Made by a program: the position numbers and the translations under genes | Shown here: positions 27,601-37,300 of the stretch, piece by piece | Position numbering within the stretch: the first letter of the stretch is position 1 | Layout of the letters: each line of letters opens with the position of its first letter | Origin: SXIZ01 sp040079795 | GTDB taxonomy: Bacteria; Pseudomonadota; Gammaproteobacteria; Methylococcales; Methylomonadaceae | Direction of reading: 5' to 3' | DNA length: 64,000 nt | Assembly: GCA_040079795.1 (NCBI GenBank) | Contig: JBEBJQ010000001.1 | Span: 62,001 to 126,000, forward strand | The notes under the pieces: model-generated | Seen by the model: the letters and a program-made list of their open reading frames with translations, nothing else | Databases searched by the model: none | What the model was told of the DNA's origin: nothing

Positions 27601-29055
27601 TTAATTATTAAACAACGCTTTAATGGCCTGAAAATCAGTTTTACCGTTTGATAATAGCGGCAGTTTTTTCAGCACTAAAAATTTACAGGGATGCATGTAT
27701 GCAGGGAGCTGAGCCTTTATCGGATTGACAATATCTGTCAGGGTGTAATGGGTCTTTAAAACCACCGCTGCGGCAGGCCGTTGTCCATTGTTTGCATCAC
27801 CTATACCTACAACCGCACAGCTTTCAATTGCGGGGAGCTGGTTAAGGGCTTGTTCAATTTCAGCCGGCTCTATGCGGTAGCCCGAACATTTCAGCATCCT
27901 ATCCAGACGTCCGTGATAACAGTATTCAGCATATTGATTTAGCGAAACTTTATCGCCCGTGGCATACCAATTGCCGGCAGCAACGGGAGCACTTAGTTTA
28001 CCCTGTTGCCAGTAGCCCGCAAAATTATTGGCACTTTGCACGCATAATTCCCCGGTTTCTTCGTTTATTTTCAGCCGGGCATTACAAGCAGGCAAACCAA
28101 TTGGAATCTGTACGTCTGCCTGTAAGCGCTTACGCTCAACCGGCCAATAGCAACAAACATTGGTTTCGGTAGGGCCATACAGGTTATAAAGTTTCACCTG
28201 TGGCAGTTGCTCCGCCAGACTCATTAACAGCGGAGTTGGAAATACTTCTCCGGCAAATAGCAAGGTTTTTAGGGTGTTTAGCGGTGTAGTCGTTAAGGCT
28301 CCTTTAAGGGCAATAAAACTTAAGATTGAGGGTACGGTATACCAGCAGCTAATTGCTTGCCCGCTTAGCCATGCGGTCAAACGGCTGGGCGATAAGGCTA
28401 AAGTGGCTGGCATAAAATGCACACTGGCACCTTTAGATAAGCTGCTAAACAAATCAAAAACCGACAAATCAAAATGGAATGGTGCCAGGCTGGCAATTCT
28501 ATCCTCAGCGTTAAGTGTAAAAGTATCCGCTGCCCAGCTACTGAAATTAAGCATGGCTTGGTGGCCCAATGCGACACCCTTAGGTGAGCCGGTTGATCCA
28601 GAGGTATATAAAATGGCAGCTAACGCACCGGGTTCAATAGTAGTGGGTGAAATGGTGGGCAAAGTCGTCGGTAAGTCCTGAATGTCCAGCCATTTTTCAG
28701 GCGTTTCCAACCAGTCTGGACAGCTTCCCAGACCTAAAATCAAGCTTGGCTGGGCATCATCAATAATAAAGTTTAAGCGGTTGGCTGGGTTATTAATGTC
28801 CAGCGGTACATAAATGGCTCCTGCCATTAATATCCCATAAATGGCCGTCGCTGCATCAATGCCCCTGTCCAATAACAGCGCAATTTGGTGTTGCCCGGAA
28901 TAGTATTGAAGATTTAAGCGCTGCTGAAGGGTTGTTGCGATGTTTTGGCTGTTTCTGTGTAGTTGTGTATAACTGATTTGTCTGTCGCCCTCTGTAAACG
29001 CGATAGCGTCTGGGACGTGCTGACATTGTTGCAGAAAACCGGCGGTTAAGTTCAT
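27601..29055 (-). CDS. Stand-alone amino-acid adenylating enzyme (prolyl-AMP ligase-like)
   Basis: ANL-superfamily enzyme that activates a carboxylate as its AMP ester and loads it on a carrier protein. Start taken at the ATG at 29055 (484 residues), since the longer frame begins with TTG. Motifs: YTSGSTGSPKG (A3, residue 150), LAPFHFDLSVFDLF (A4 region with the Asp expected for amino-acid substrates), LYGPTETNV (A5), YATGDKV (A7), and the catalytic lysine K472 in NGKTD (A10). The A4 and A5 context resembles DltA and the prolyl-AMP ligases PltF/PigI/RedM. It has no fused carrier domain, and no carrier gene is adjacent. Confidence 0.8.
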   Translation of the reverse strand: MNLTAGFLQQCQHVPDAIAFTEGDRQISYTQLHRNSQNIATTLQQRLNLQYYSGQHQIALLLDRGIDAATAIYGILMAGAIYVPLDINNPANRLNFIIDDAQPSLILGLGSCPDWLETPEKWLDIQDLPTTLPTISPTTIEPGALAAILYTSGSTGSPKGVALGHQAMLNFSSWAADTFTLNAEDRIASLAPFHFDLSVFDLFSSLSKGASVHFMPATLALSPSRLTAWLSGQAISCWYTVPSILSFIALKGALTTTPLNTLKTLLFAGEVFPTPLLMSLAEQLPQVKLYNLYGPTETNVCCYWPVERKRLQADVQIPIGLPACNARLKINEETGELCVQSANNFAGYWQQGKLSAPVAAGNWYATGDKVSLNQYAEYCYHGRLDRMLKCSGYRIEPAEIEQALNQLPAIESCAVVGIGDANNGQRPAAAVVLKTHYTLTDIVNPIKAQLPAYMHPCKFLVLKKLPLLSNGKTDFQAIKALFNN

Positions 29056-29364
29056 ATTAGGGAAGGTGTGAACCGTAATAAGGGAATGGCTGTAAGCTGT
29101 ATCCGTTAAAGGATTTTTGACAGGAATTAAAAGCAACAGGGGTAAGCTTTAGTTTAACTGGTCAGTGCATTTTACTTGTTGCTTCAAGCGTGCCTGGAGG
29201 GGTCATTATACAACAAGCTTGGGGTCTTGCTATTTGAAGTTGTTGGTAGGTTTGCTCTATAATCGCAAGTAACGGTAAGTCTTTAAAAATTGAATTTTCC
29301 AGTACTAAATGTTATTTACTATTTAGCCTATAGATGGCATTTGAACTTATTGTGTAATCATCCC

Positions 29365-29964
29365 ATGACTCACTTAACACCACCTCCTTCACTGTTCATT
29401 CGAGTCTTGAAATTCTTTATGTCATGGGTCGCCAGGGTAGAAGTTATTGGCGCGCAGCATTTACAGTCACCCAAAGGAAAAATTGTGGTTTCGAACCATA
29501 TTGGTTGGGCTGATCCTTTATGGATGGGTTATGCCGCGTATCCGGTTTTTTTGCAGCAGATGGCGAAGCGTGAGTTGTTTATTAATCCCTTCATGCGCTG
29601 GTTTGTGAGTTCTGGCGGTGGTTTTCCTGTTGACCGAAACAGGACGTCGCCAGCAACAATTAAACATACCATCACGTTATTAGAAAAAGGTGGGACGGTA
29701 CTGATTTTTCCACAAGGCACGCGGAGTCATGGTGAAAGCGGCGTTAAACGCGGTGCGGCGACCATCGCCTTACATGCCGGTGTCGATATTATCCCCGCCC
29801 ATTATGCGGGGCCGGAAGCGATTGAATTTAGGCATTTGTTCAGCAGGCCACGTATCCGGATTGTTTTTGGTGCGCCGATAACTGTACAGCAAGGTGAAGT
29901 GGATAAGTTAGCCGCAATTCAGCTGACACAACAGATTGATGCTGCCATAAAAGCGATTAGTTGA
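29365..29964 (+). CDS. Lysophospholipid acyltransferase (PlsC family)
   Basis: Membrane-associated 1-acylglycerol-3-phosphate acyltransferase-type enzyme. The ATG at 29365 gives 199 residues; an upstream TTG frame is unlikely. The catalytic HX4D motif is in SNHIGWADPLW, the second block is RELFINPFMRWF and GGGFPVDRNR, and the third is FPQGTRSHGES. The protein is smaller than E. coli PlsC (245 residues) and may instead act on other acyl acceptors such as ornithine lipids. It stands alone, divergent from the adenylating-enzyme gene. Confidence 0.85.
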   Translation: MTHLTPPPSLFIRVLKFFMSWVARVEVIGAQHLQSPKGKIVVSNHIGWADPLWMGYAAYPVFLQQMAKRELFINPFMRWFVSSGGGFPVDRNRTSPATIKHTITLLEKGGTVLIFPQGTRSHGESGVKRGAATIALHAGVDIIPAHYAGPEAIEFRHLFSRPRIRIVFGAPITVQQGEVDKLAAIQLTQQIDAAIKAIS

Positions 29965-30022
29965 GTCGATAAAGTTTAAGGGAGTGCCGGGCTTAAATGA
30001 ACCGATGGGTCTTTCTTAAGCC

Positions 30023-30051
30023 TAAGCTGCAACCGATTTGATTGCAGCTTA
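30023..30051. terminator. 10-bp hairpin between convergent genes
   Basis: TAAGCTGCAA and TTGCAGCTTA pair around a 9-base loop, between the acyltransferase stop (29964) and the end of the small secreted protein gene (30077). A short T-rich stretch follows on the plus strand (GCATGCTTTTGG). Likely a bidirectional terminator. Confidence 0.6.
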
Positions 30052-30076
30052 GTTGCATGCTTTTGGAAATAAGAGG

Positions 30077-30478
30077 TTACTTCAATTTAAGCAGCTCTTT
30101 GCCATCGGTATTAAAATGGCAGAGACCAGCGGCGAAATAACTGCAATCTTTGGATTGTTCGAGTTTTGCGCCAGTAGGGCTTAACTGGATTTTAAGGGTA
30201 CAAAAGTGCGCTTCGCCTTCCATTTGCCGTTTTAGCACTAACACATTTTCACTTTCGCTTTTAGCCTCGCCGGAAATGTCCGCCGTACAGGCGCGTTTTC
30301 CGCTTTCAGAGGCATTGGGTTCAAAGTCCACATCGGCACTGACTTTAATGTCGTCGGCAATTTTAGTGATTTTTAAATGATAAACATGATTGTTATCACG
30401 TAGCAGGTAATGATCAGTAGACGCAAAAGCAGCGCTGTTTATCAGCAGCATCAGCGTCAAAAAAAAGCTTTTTTTCAT
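30077..30478 (-). CDS. Small periplasmic protein of unknown function
   Basis: A 133-residue protein with a textbook signal peptide (KKSFFLTLMLLINSAAFAS, cleavage after AFA). The mature part is about 114 residues, predicted beta-rich, with four cysteines (KRACTAD, HFCTLK, KDCSYF, GLCHF) that probably form two disulfides. I recognise no family. The ATG at 30478 is followed by the basic KK expected of a signal peptide. It precedes nothing obvious; the YidB-like gene lies about 50 bases upstream on the same strand. Confidence 0.6.
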   Translation of the reverse strand: MKKSFFLTLMLLINSAAFASTDHYLLRDNNHVYHLKITKIADDIKVSADVDFEPNASESGKRACTADISGEAKSESENVLVLKRQMEGEAHFCTLKIQLSPTGAKLEQSKDCSYFAAGLCHFNTDGKELLKLK

Positions 30479-30532
30479 GATGTATCCTTTTAGTTAAATT
30501 GATTGGCCTAATGGGCGTGTAATTTAAAGTAT

Positions 30533-30970
30533 TTAACGTGCAAACAGTTTGCTGGCTAGGTTAATGGCACCGGAGACACCACCGACCATATCCAGTAATG
30601 ATCCGCCGCTAGAGGATTTGTCGACGACCGCAGGTACTGCTTCGGTTAATCCAGTTAAGGCTTTTTCTGGTGAAAGGCCTAATTGCCTGGCGAATGCTGC
30701 AATTTTTTCGTCACCGAAAATTTGGGATAGTTGGCTAGGCTGAACGGCATTATTAGGGCCATCCCCCAACCAAGATGCGGCCATAGCCATTAAATCGCCC
30801 CCTTTCATATTGTTCAACAGGGAGCCAATATCAAGTTGACCTTGATTGTTGGAAAACAGGCTAGTCAATGCAGAGGAAACCTCGGTCATATCCAACTGAC
30901 CATCATGATTATTATCTAATTGACTTTTAAAGAGTTGCGCACCCATTTGGATGATATTGTTCATGTCCAT
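30533..30970 (-). CDS. YidB/DUF937-like protein with an EF-hand
   Basis: A 145-residue, probably cytosolic protein. Residues 19-30 (DNNHDGQLDMTE) form a complete 12-residue EF-hand calcium loop with D19, N21, D23, D27 and E30 in the ligand positions. The rest resembles the YidB/DUF937 family, with a predicted helical FARQLGLSPEKALTGLTEAVPAV segment near residue 93 and a Gly/Ser-rich SSSGGSLLDMVGG linker near the end. The function of the family is unknown. Confidence 0.7.
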   Translation of the reverse strand: MDMNNIIQMGAQLFKSQLDNNHDGQLDMTEVSSALTSLFSNNQGQLDIGSLLNNMKGGDLMAMAASWLGDGPNNAVQPSQLSQIFGDEKIAAFARQLGLSPEKALTGLTEAVPAVVDKSSSGGSLLDMVGGVSGAINLASKLFAR

Positions 30971-31242
30971 TGTAGAATTACCTTTTGATGTGTGTGAAGA
31001 ATGACTATTCCCTGAATTGTGAATTAAATGTCAGTGACTTTATGATTGCTTCTCAATTCATTGCATAATTTTATGCTATTTTGGGCGTGCCCCCTACAAT
31101 TTATTTAATTGTTCATTAAATCTTGATTGACAATAGCTCACCCTTATAAATGCTAAGCGTTAACTTTAGTAAAACCAGTACAATGCTAAAAAATGCACTA
31201 TTCAGCAGATATACGAATTCCTTACTTTTCATTTGAACTATT
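30971..31242. other. 272-base divergent intergenic region
   Basis: Lies between the YidB-like gene and selO, which diverge. AT-rich, with probable promoters in both directions but no element I can define with confidence. Confidence 0.4.
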
Positions 31243-32853
31243 ATGACTTCCCAGCCAAAACACCTTCATCTTGATGACTTAATCTTTGATAACCGGTTCA
31301 TCCATGAATTGCCGGATGATCCCGATGTCTCAAATAAGCGGCGGCAAGTCTATGGTGCCTGTTATTCGCGGGTATTACCTACACCGGTTGCAAATCCGAG
31401 CTTAGTGGCCTATTCGAGAGAGGTCGCTGATTTTCTGGATTTAACCAGGGAAGCGTGCGGCTCGGAGGTTTTTACCCAAATAATGGCCGGTAACCGTTTG
31501 GCAAAAGGCATGGAACCTTATGCAACTTGCTATGGCGGTCACCAGTTTGGCCAGTGGGCTGGGCAATTAGGCGATGGCCGTGCCATTAACTTAGGGGAAG
31601 TCATCAACAGTGAAGGTCAGCGCTGGGCCTTACAATTAAAAGGCGCAGGCGCAACACCTTACTCACGGAGTGCCGATGGCTTGGCCGTATTGCGTTCATC
31701 GGTGCGCGAATTTTTATGCAGCGAAGCGATGTATCACTTGGGCGTACCAACTACCCGCGCGCTAAGTTGTGTAATAACCGGCGAGCAAGTGATTCGGGAC
31801 ATGTTTTACAACGGTAATCCGAAAGCTGAGCCGGGTGCAGTGGTGTGTCGCGTAGCGCCTTCTTTTACCCGCTTTGGGCATTTTCAGATTTTGACGGCAC
31901 GCGATGAGTTGGATAATTTGCGCAAACTGGTCGACTATACTATCCGCACGGATTTCCCGCATTTAGGGGAGCCCACGCCTGCTGTTTATATCACCTGGTT
32001 TGAAGAGGTTTGCCGTAAGACTGCGGAAATGATTGTGCATTGGCAACGCGTGGGTTTTGTGCATGGGGTCATGAATACCGATAATATGTCGATTCTGGGT
32101 CTTACCATTGATTATGGCCCCTATGGCTGGCTGGAAAATTACGATCCAGAGTGGACGCCGAATACCACTGATGCCGGAGAACGCCGTTACCGTTATGGTA
32201 ATCAGCCCGCGATTGCATTCTGGAACTTGGCGCAATTAGGCAACGCGCTGTATCCCTTAATTAAGAAAGCTGAACCCTTGCGTAAAGCCATGGATCAGTA
32301 CACAGAAACCTATATACAGGGCTGGCAAGCGGCGATGGCAGCTAAGCTGGGTTTAAAAAGCTATAATCCGGCTACAGATGAGGCACTTTGTACGGAGTTA
32401 TTGGAAATTTTGCCATTGGTTGAAACGGATATGACAGTTTTTTTTCGTCAGCTGGCAATGGTCAATATTAGCGATAGCAATGCAAGTGCAACGTTATTGG
32501 CCGAACCCTTAGAGGAAGCCTATTATGTGCCTCAACAGCGGACAACTGACTATAACGGACGTCTGGATATCTGGCTTAGACGTTATATTCAACGTTTGCA
32601 GCAAGAAAAGAGCGATGATGAACAACGGCGTGTAACCATGAATTCCGTCAATCCACGCTATGTGTTACGCAACTATTTGGCGCAACTCGCGATTGATATG
32701 GCTGAACAAGGTGATTACAGTATGGTTGACGAGCTGCTGGAGGTACTTCGCCATCCTTATACCGAACAGCCCGGCAAAGCCTCGTTTGCGGCTAAACGCC
32801 CTGATTGGGCGCGGGAACGTGCCGGATGCTCAATGTTGTCCTGTAGCTCTTAA
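31243..32853 (+). CDS. selO: Protein adenylyltransferase SelO (YdiU family)
   Basis: Pseudokinase-fold enzyme that transfers AMP to Ser, Thr or Tyr of target proteins, linked to redox stress. The 536-residue protein shows the family stretches YGGHQFGQWAGQLGDGRA near residue 97, LQLKGAGATPYSRSADG near 129 and the metal-binding MNTDNMSILGLTIDYGP near 278. Its C-terminus GCSMLSCSS carries the Cys at the position held by selenocysteine in eukaryotic SelO (C-x-S-S). It converges on pqqE with only six bases between the stops. Confidence 0.95.
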   Translation: MTSQPKHLHLDDLIFDNRFIHELPDDPDVSNKRRQVYGACYSRVLPTPVANPSLVAYSREVADFLDLTREACGSEVFTQIMAGNRLAKGMEPYATCYGGHQFGQWAGQLGDGRAINLGEVINSEGQRWALQLKGAGATPYSRSADGLAVLRSSVREFLCSEAMYHLGVPTTRALSCVITGEQVIRDMFYNGNPKAEPGAVVCRVAPSFTRFGHFQILTARDELDNLRKLVDYTIRTDFPHLGEPTPAVYITWFEEVCRKTAEMIVHWQRVGFVHGVMNTDNMSILGLTIDYGPYGWLENYDPEWTPNTTDAGERRYRYGNQPAIAFWNLAQLGNALYPLIKKAEPLRKAMDQYTETYIQGWQAAMAAKLGLKSYNPATDEALCTELLEILPLVETDMTVFFRQLAMVNISDSNASATLLAEPLEEAYYVPQQRTTDYNGRLDIWLRRYIQRLQQEKSDDEQRRVTMNSVNPRYVLRNYLAQLAIDMAEQGDYSMVDELLEVLRHPYTEQPGKASFAAKRPDWARERAGCSMLSCSS

Positions 32854-32859
32854 GCTCCA

Positions 32860-34005
32860 TTAGCAGCCGGGTTTATCAAAAAAGTTACGGGAATTTTTAC
32901 TATTGCGAAAGATAAGCGGTTTTTCATTTTCTGCTAACTGGCTGGTTGCCGCAGCGGCATCAATAGCCGCTTGAATAAGCCCATGTTCAGGCGACTTGCT
33001 GCATACGGGATCAGTTTTGTACATGTCGCCAGTCAGCATATAGGCCTGACAACGGCAGCCGCCGAAGTCCTTGGCTTTTTCATCGCAGCTGCGGCAAGGC
33101 TCTTGCATCCAAGCATCACCGCGGAAGAAATTAAACGCTTTTGATTCCTGCCAGATTTCACTGATACTGAAATCTTTTACATTCGGGCAGTCCAGTCCGG
33201 GCAATATGCGTGCTTCGTGACACGGTAAGGCCACGCCATCGGGTGCAATGGTCAGAAACGTCGTCCCCCAGCCGTTCATGCAGCCTTTAGGGCGGTCTTC
33301 ATAAAAATCCGGTACCACGTAATAAATCTTCATTTTGCCCGTAACTTTTTCTTTAAAAGCCTGGGCGATTTTTTCAGCTTCTATAAATTGTGCTTGTGTG
33401 GGGAGTAATAAGTCGCGGTTGGCATGTGCCCAGCCGTAGTATTGGGTATTGGCCAATTCCAGATAATCTGCGCCCAGCTCTTCTGCCATTGCCAATATTT
33501 CCGGCATTTGGTGGATATTTTCGCGATGAATTACGACGCATAACACCATCGGGTAGCCGTGTTTTTTAACCAAGTGCGCAACGGCTTTTTTATGCTCAAA
33601 CGATGCAGTGCCGGCAATATGGTCATTCAGTTCCTGGGTACTGGCCTGAATACTGACTTGAATATGATCAAGCCCTGCTGCTTTAAGCTGGATAATTTTG
33701 GCTTCGGTCATGCCGTAGCCGGAAGTAATCAAATTAGAATAATAGCCCAGCTCTCGCGCATGTTTAACCAATTCCGGCAAATCTTGTCGTGTTAATGGCT
33801 CGCCGCCGGAAAATCCCAATTGTACCGCACCCATTTTCCTCGCTTCCGTCAGCACGCGCTTCCAGTCCTCGGTAGTTAATTCCGCTGAATGTTGGGCGTA
33901 ATCCAATGGATTTGAGCAATAAGGGCACTGCAACGGGCAGGCATAAGTCAGCTCTGCTAGAAGCCAGCGCGGTGGAGTGATATTAGTTTTGGTTGATCCA
34001 GCCAT
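32860..34005 (-). CDS. pqqE: PQQ biosynthesis radical SAM enzyme PqqE
   Basis: Radical SAM enzyme that, with PqqD, cross-links the Glu and Tyr side chains of the PqqA peptide. The 381-residue protein has the CX3CX2C cluster motif in TYACPLQCPYCSNP near residue 22, GGEPLTRQDL at about 66, and a C-terminal SPASM region with cysteines in PCHEAR, EPCRSCDEKAKDFGGCRCQ. It overlaps pqqD by 23 bases. It is the last gene of the minus-strand pqq locus. Confidence 0.97.
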   Translation of the reverse strand: MAGSTKTNITPPRWLLAELTYACPLQCPYCSNPLDYAQHSAELTTEDWKRVLTEARKMGAVQLGFSGGEPLTRQDLPELVKHARELGYYSNLITSGYGMTEAKIIQLKAAGLDHIQVSIQASTQELNDHIAGTASFEHKKAVAHLVKKHGYPMVLCVVIHRENIHQMPEILAMAEELGADYLELANTQYYGWAHANRDLLLPTQAQFIEAEKIAQAFKEKVTGKMKIYYVVPDFYEDRPKGCMNGWGTTFLTIAPDGVALPCHEARILPGLDCPNVKDFSISEIWQESKAFNFFRGDAWMQEPCRSCDEKAKDFGGCRCQAYMLTGDMYKTDPVCSKSPEHGLIQAAIDAAAATSQLAENEKPLIFRNSKNSRNFFDKPGC

Positions 34006-34255
34006 TTTTTAAAGCGACCTCTAGGAAAGCGGTAATGTCTTTGGTAAGACCGGTAGTGGCAAAAGTAGTTTCAAGCGCACTGACAATTTGCGTCAAGTTA
34101 CGGGTGCCGTCACAGAGCTTTAAAATTTCAGCCGAACTTTGGTTCAGCTCCACCATGCCTTCAGGGTAAAGAATAACATGTTTTTGCTGTGCTTCCTCCC
34201 ATTGCAGGCGGTGTAGAGGGGAGAAGCTAATGGTTTGGTTAGGGTTAATGCTCAT
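33983..34255 (-). CDS. pqqD: PQQ biosynthesis peptide chaperone PqqD
   Basis: Binds the PqqA peptide and presents it to PqqE. The 90-residue protein has the PqqD pattern: FSPLHRLQWEEAQQKHVILYPEG, ELNQSSAEILKLCDGTRNLTQI and an acidic-hydrophobic C-terminal helix with FLEVALKNGWI. It is free-standing (not fused to PqqC or PqqE). It overlaps pqqE but is separated from pqqC by about 4.5 kb holding a hybrid kinase gene, an unusual interruption of the standard pqqCDE order. Confidence 0.94.
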   Translation of the reverse strand: MSINPNQTISFSPLHRLQWEEAQQKHVILYPEGMVELNQSSAEILKLCDGTRNLTQIVSALETTFATTGLTKDITAFLEVALKNGWINQN

Positions 34256-34373
34256 GATGATGGTATTTTATAAGAAGCTTAATGAGAAAATGACCGGTAT
34301 ATTAAAAGTATCGCTGCTTGTTTTCCAGAGAAAATAGGTTTTTTAGGCTGGTAGATGCCACTGTATGACCCAA

Positions 34374-37300
34374 TCATTGGCTGCTCAATTCATTCATCGG
34401 GTTCTGTAGCCACTGCAATAACAGCGTATAAACAATATCTGGAGACATTGGTTTACTAATATGATCGTTCATCCCCGCCGCTAAACATTGCTCGCGATCT
34501 TCTTCAAAGGCGTTGGCGGTCATGGCTAAAATTGGGATTGTAGACATGCCAGCAAGACGGCGAATGGCACGGGTAGCTTCCAAACCATCCATGACTGGCA
34601 TCTGCACATCCATGAGTACCAGCTTATAGCCACCTTTACTTACCCGTTCGATCGCTTCCTGGCCGTTATTGGCAACTTCCGTTACCAGACCGGCGTCTTC
34701 CAAAAAGTGTCGGATCACTTCTTGGTTAATGAGGTCATCTTCTGCGACTAACACCCGCGTGCCTGCAAACTGTTGTTTTAGTATTGCTTTAGCTGAATCT
34801 GTCAGCAAGCTTTGATCGGTTTGTTGGGGCGCTATCCCCCATCTTAGCCGGGCGGTAAACCAGAATGTGCTGCCCTTACCGACTGCACTGATTATGCCTA
34901 CATCACCGCCCATAAGCTTGGCTAGTCGCTTGGAGATGACCAGACCCAAACCAGTACCACCATACTTGCGGGTAGTCGAGCCATCCCCTTGGGTGTAGGC
35001 TTGAAACAGTTGCTCTTGCTGCTCGGGATTGAGGCCAATACCCTGATCGGTTACTTCAATCCGTAATAGCAGGCCTAGGTTATCTTCTTCCTGGGCATAG
35101 GCACATACACTAATTTGTCCCTGGTCAGAGAATTTTATGGCATTACTGACAAAATTCAGCAAAATTTGTTTCAGGCGCAAGGCATCGCCACACAACAAAT
35201 CAGGTAATGTTGGCGCAATTGCTTGGGATAATCGCAAACTCTTGGCTACTGCCTGCTCGCTTTGCATTGCGAGCGTATCGTCCAGCAGTTGCTTAAGCGA
35301 AAAATTTTGTTCCTCAAGGGGCATCCGCTCGGCTTCGATTCTGGATATGTCGAGGATGTTGTTAATAATAGCCAGTAAATGCCGGGCAGCCTGCACACTT
35401 TTAGTGAGGTAATCAATTTGCTTTGGATCGGTGGCGCGATGCAAGGCGAGTTCAGTCATGCCCATGATCCCGTTCATCGGCGAGCGTAACTCATGGCTCA
35501 TGGTCGACAGGAAAACACTTTTGGCGCGGCTTGCTGCTTCGGCGGCATCTCTGGCAGAAGCCAGTTCGCTGGTGCGCGAGAAGACCAGTTCTTCCAGGTG
35601 ATGCTGGTATTGCTCCAACTCGGCTGCGGCTTTTTTGCGTTTAGTAATATCCCGGGCAAAACCGACGGAACCGATCACCCTTCCATCAACAGTCACAGGT
35701 GATTTGTATGTTTCAAACCAAACCGGTTGACCGTTAACGTCAATGATTTCTTCAAGACTTTTTGGTTTGCCGTTATTTAATACCTCCCGATCATCAGCCC
35801 GGAAGTTCTCCGCCAGACTTTTGGGTGCAATATCAAAATCGGTTTTGCCTATCAACGATTCCGCAGACGGCCACCCAACGCCGTGGGCAAAGGCTTTATT
35901 TACCGCCAGAAAACGACCTTGCTCATCTTTTAGCCAGACTCTGAAAGGAAAGGTGTCGAGCAGCGCGCGTTGGTAGCTTTCACGCTGAATTAATAAGACT
36001 TCCTCTTGTTTGCGCGCCGTTATGTCCATCACGAAACCATGCCAAAGTGTGGAACCATCAGTCTGCCGTTCAGGTAGCGAGCTAGCTGCCAGCCAGCGTA
36101 TGCTGCCCGCATTAAACTGTACCCTAAATTCGTATTCCCAGGGTGTCAAATCCCGGGCAGATTTTTCGATGGAGGCAAAAAAACCTTCCCAGTCATCTGG
36201 ATAAACGGTGGCAAATATTTTTGAGGCATCTTCATGGACTTCTTCCAGTGTAATCCCGAACATCTCGCACATACGCTCACTGGCATAGGGGATGCTAGCA
36301 GTGCCATCGGGGCGTAATAGAAATTGGTAGACCACCCCCGGTACCCGACTGGCGATTTTTTGCAAGCGGTTTAGCGCCTCATCCTTTGCTGCTTCAGCTT
36401 TTTTGAGTGCAGTGATGTCAACGCCAATGATAAAGAACCCGACGACCTGATTATTTTGATCAAAATCTGGCACGTAATGGGTTAGCCCAAATAACTTGTC
36501 GCCTGAGGGCATGCGGCCTTGGTTTTCAAAAATGACAGGCTCACCAGCCAGTGCGCGTTTTATATGCAGTTCTATACTTTGAAAGCCTTTTTCACCAATG
36601 ACTTCCAGCATGGTGCGGCCTTCGATTTGCTCACGCGGCTTACCAAAAATCTTTTTATACTGATCATTAACGAACAGGTAACGGAGGCTTTTATCTACCC
36701 GGGAAACAGGCCCTGGCATACTATTGGTGATCAGTTGGAGTTCCCGCTCCCGCTCTTGTAAGGCTTTTTCAGCCAGCTTGCGATCAGTAATGTCAACGTG
36801 GCAGCCCATCATGCGTATCGGTAAGCCCAGCGGGTTACGGGAAAAGTCTGCCCGGGAGGAAATCCAGCGCCAAGAGCCATCCTTGTGGCGCATACGGAAT
36901 TCGACATCGTAGACAGTTAAACGTCCCTCACGAAACTCCCGCAAGGTTGCTATTATCTGCTCCAGATCGGCGGGGTGAAGGCGGTTTTCCCATTCCTCTA
37001 AGCGGTTGGGTAACTCATGATCTGCATAACCCAGTTGCTGTTTCCATTCTACCGAGAAATACACTTCATTGGTTAGCAGATCCCAGTCCCACAGACCGAT
37101 ATTGGCAGCCTGAACCAGTAAGTGCGTTCTTGCCTCGCTCTTGCCTAACTTCTGCTCAGCTTGTTTGCGTGCGGTAATATCACGGGCTATGCCAATGTAA
37201 TGGGTAATCTGGTTGAGGGCATCACGTATTGGCGCGATGGTCAGTTCGTTCCAGAAGATGCTGCCATCTTTACGGTTATCAAGGATCTCACCAGAGAATT

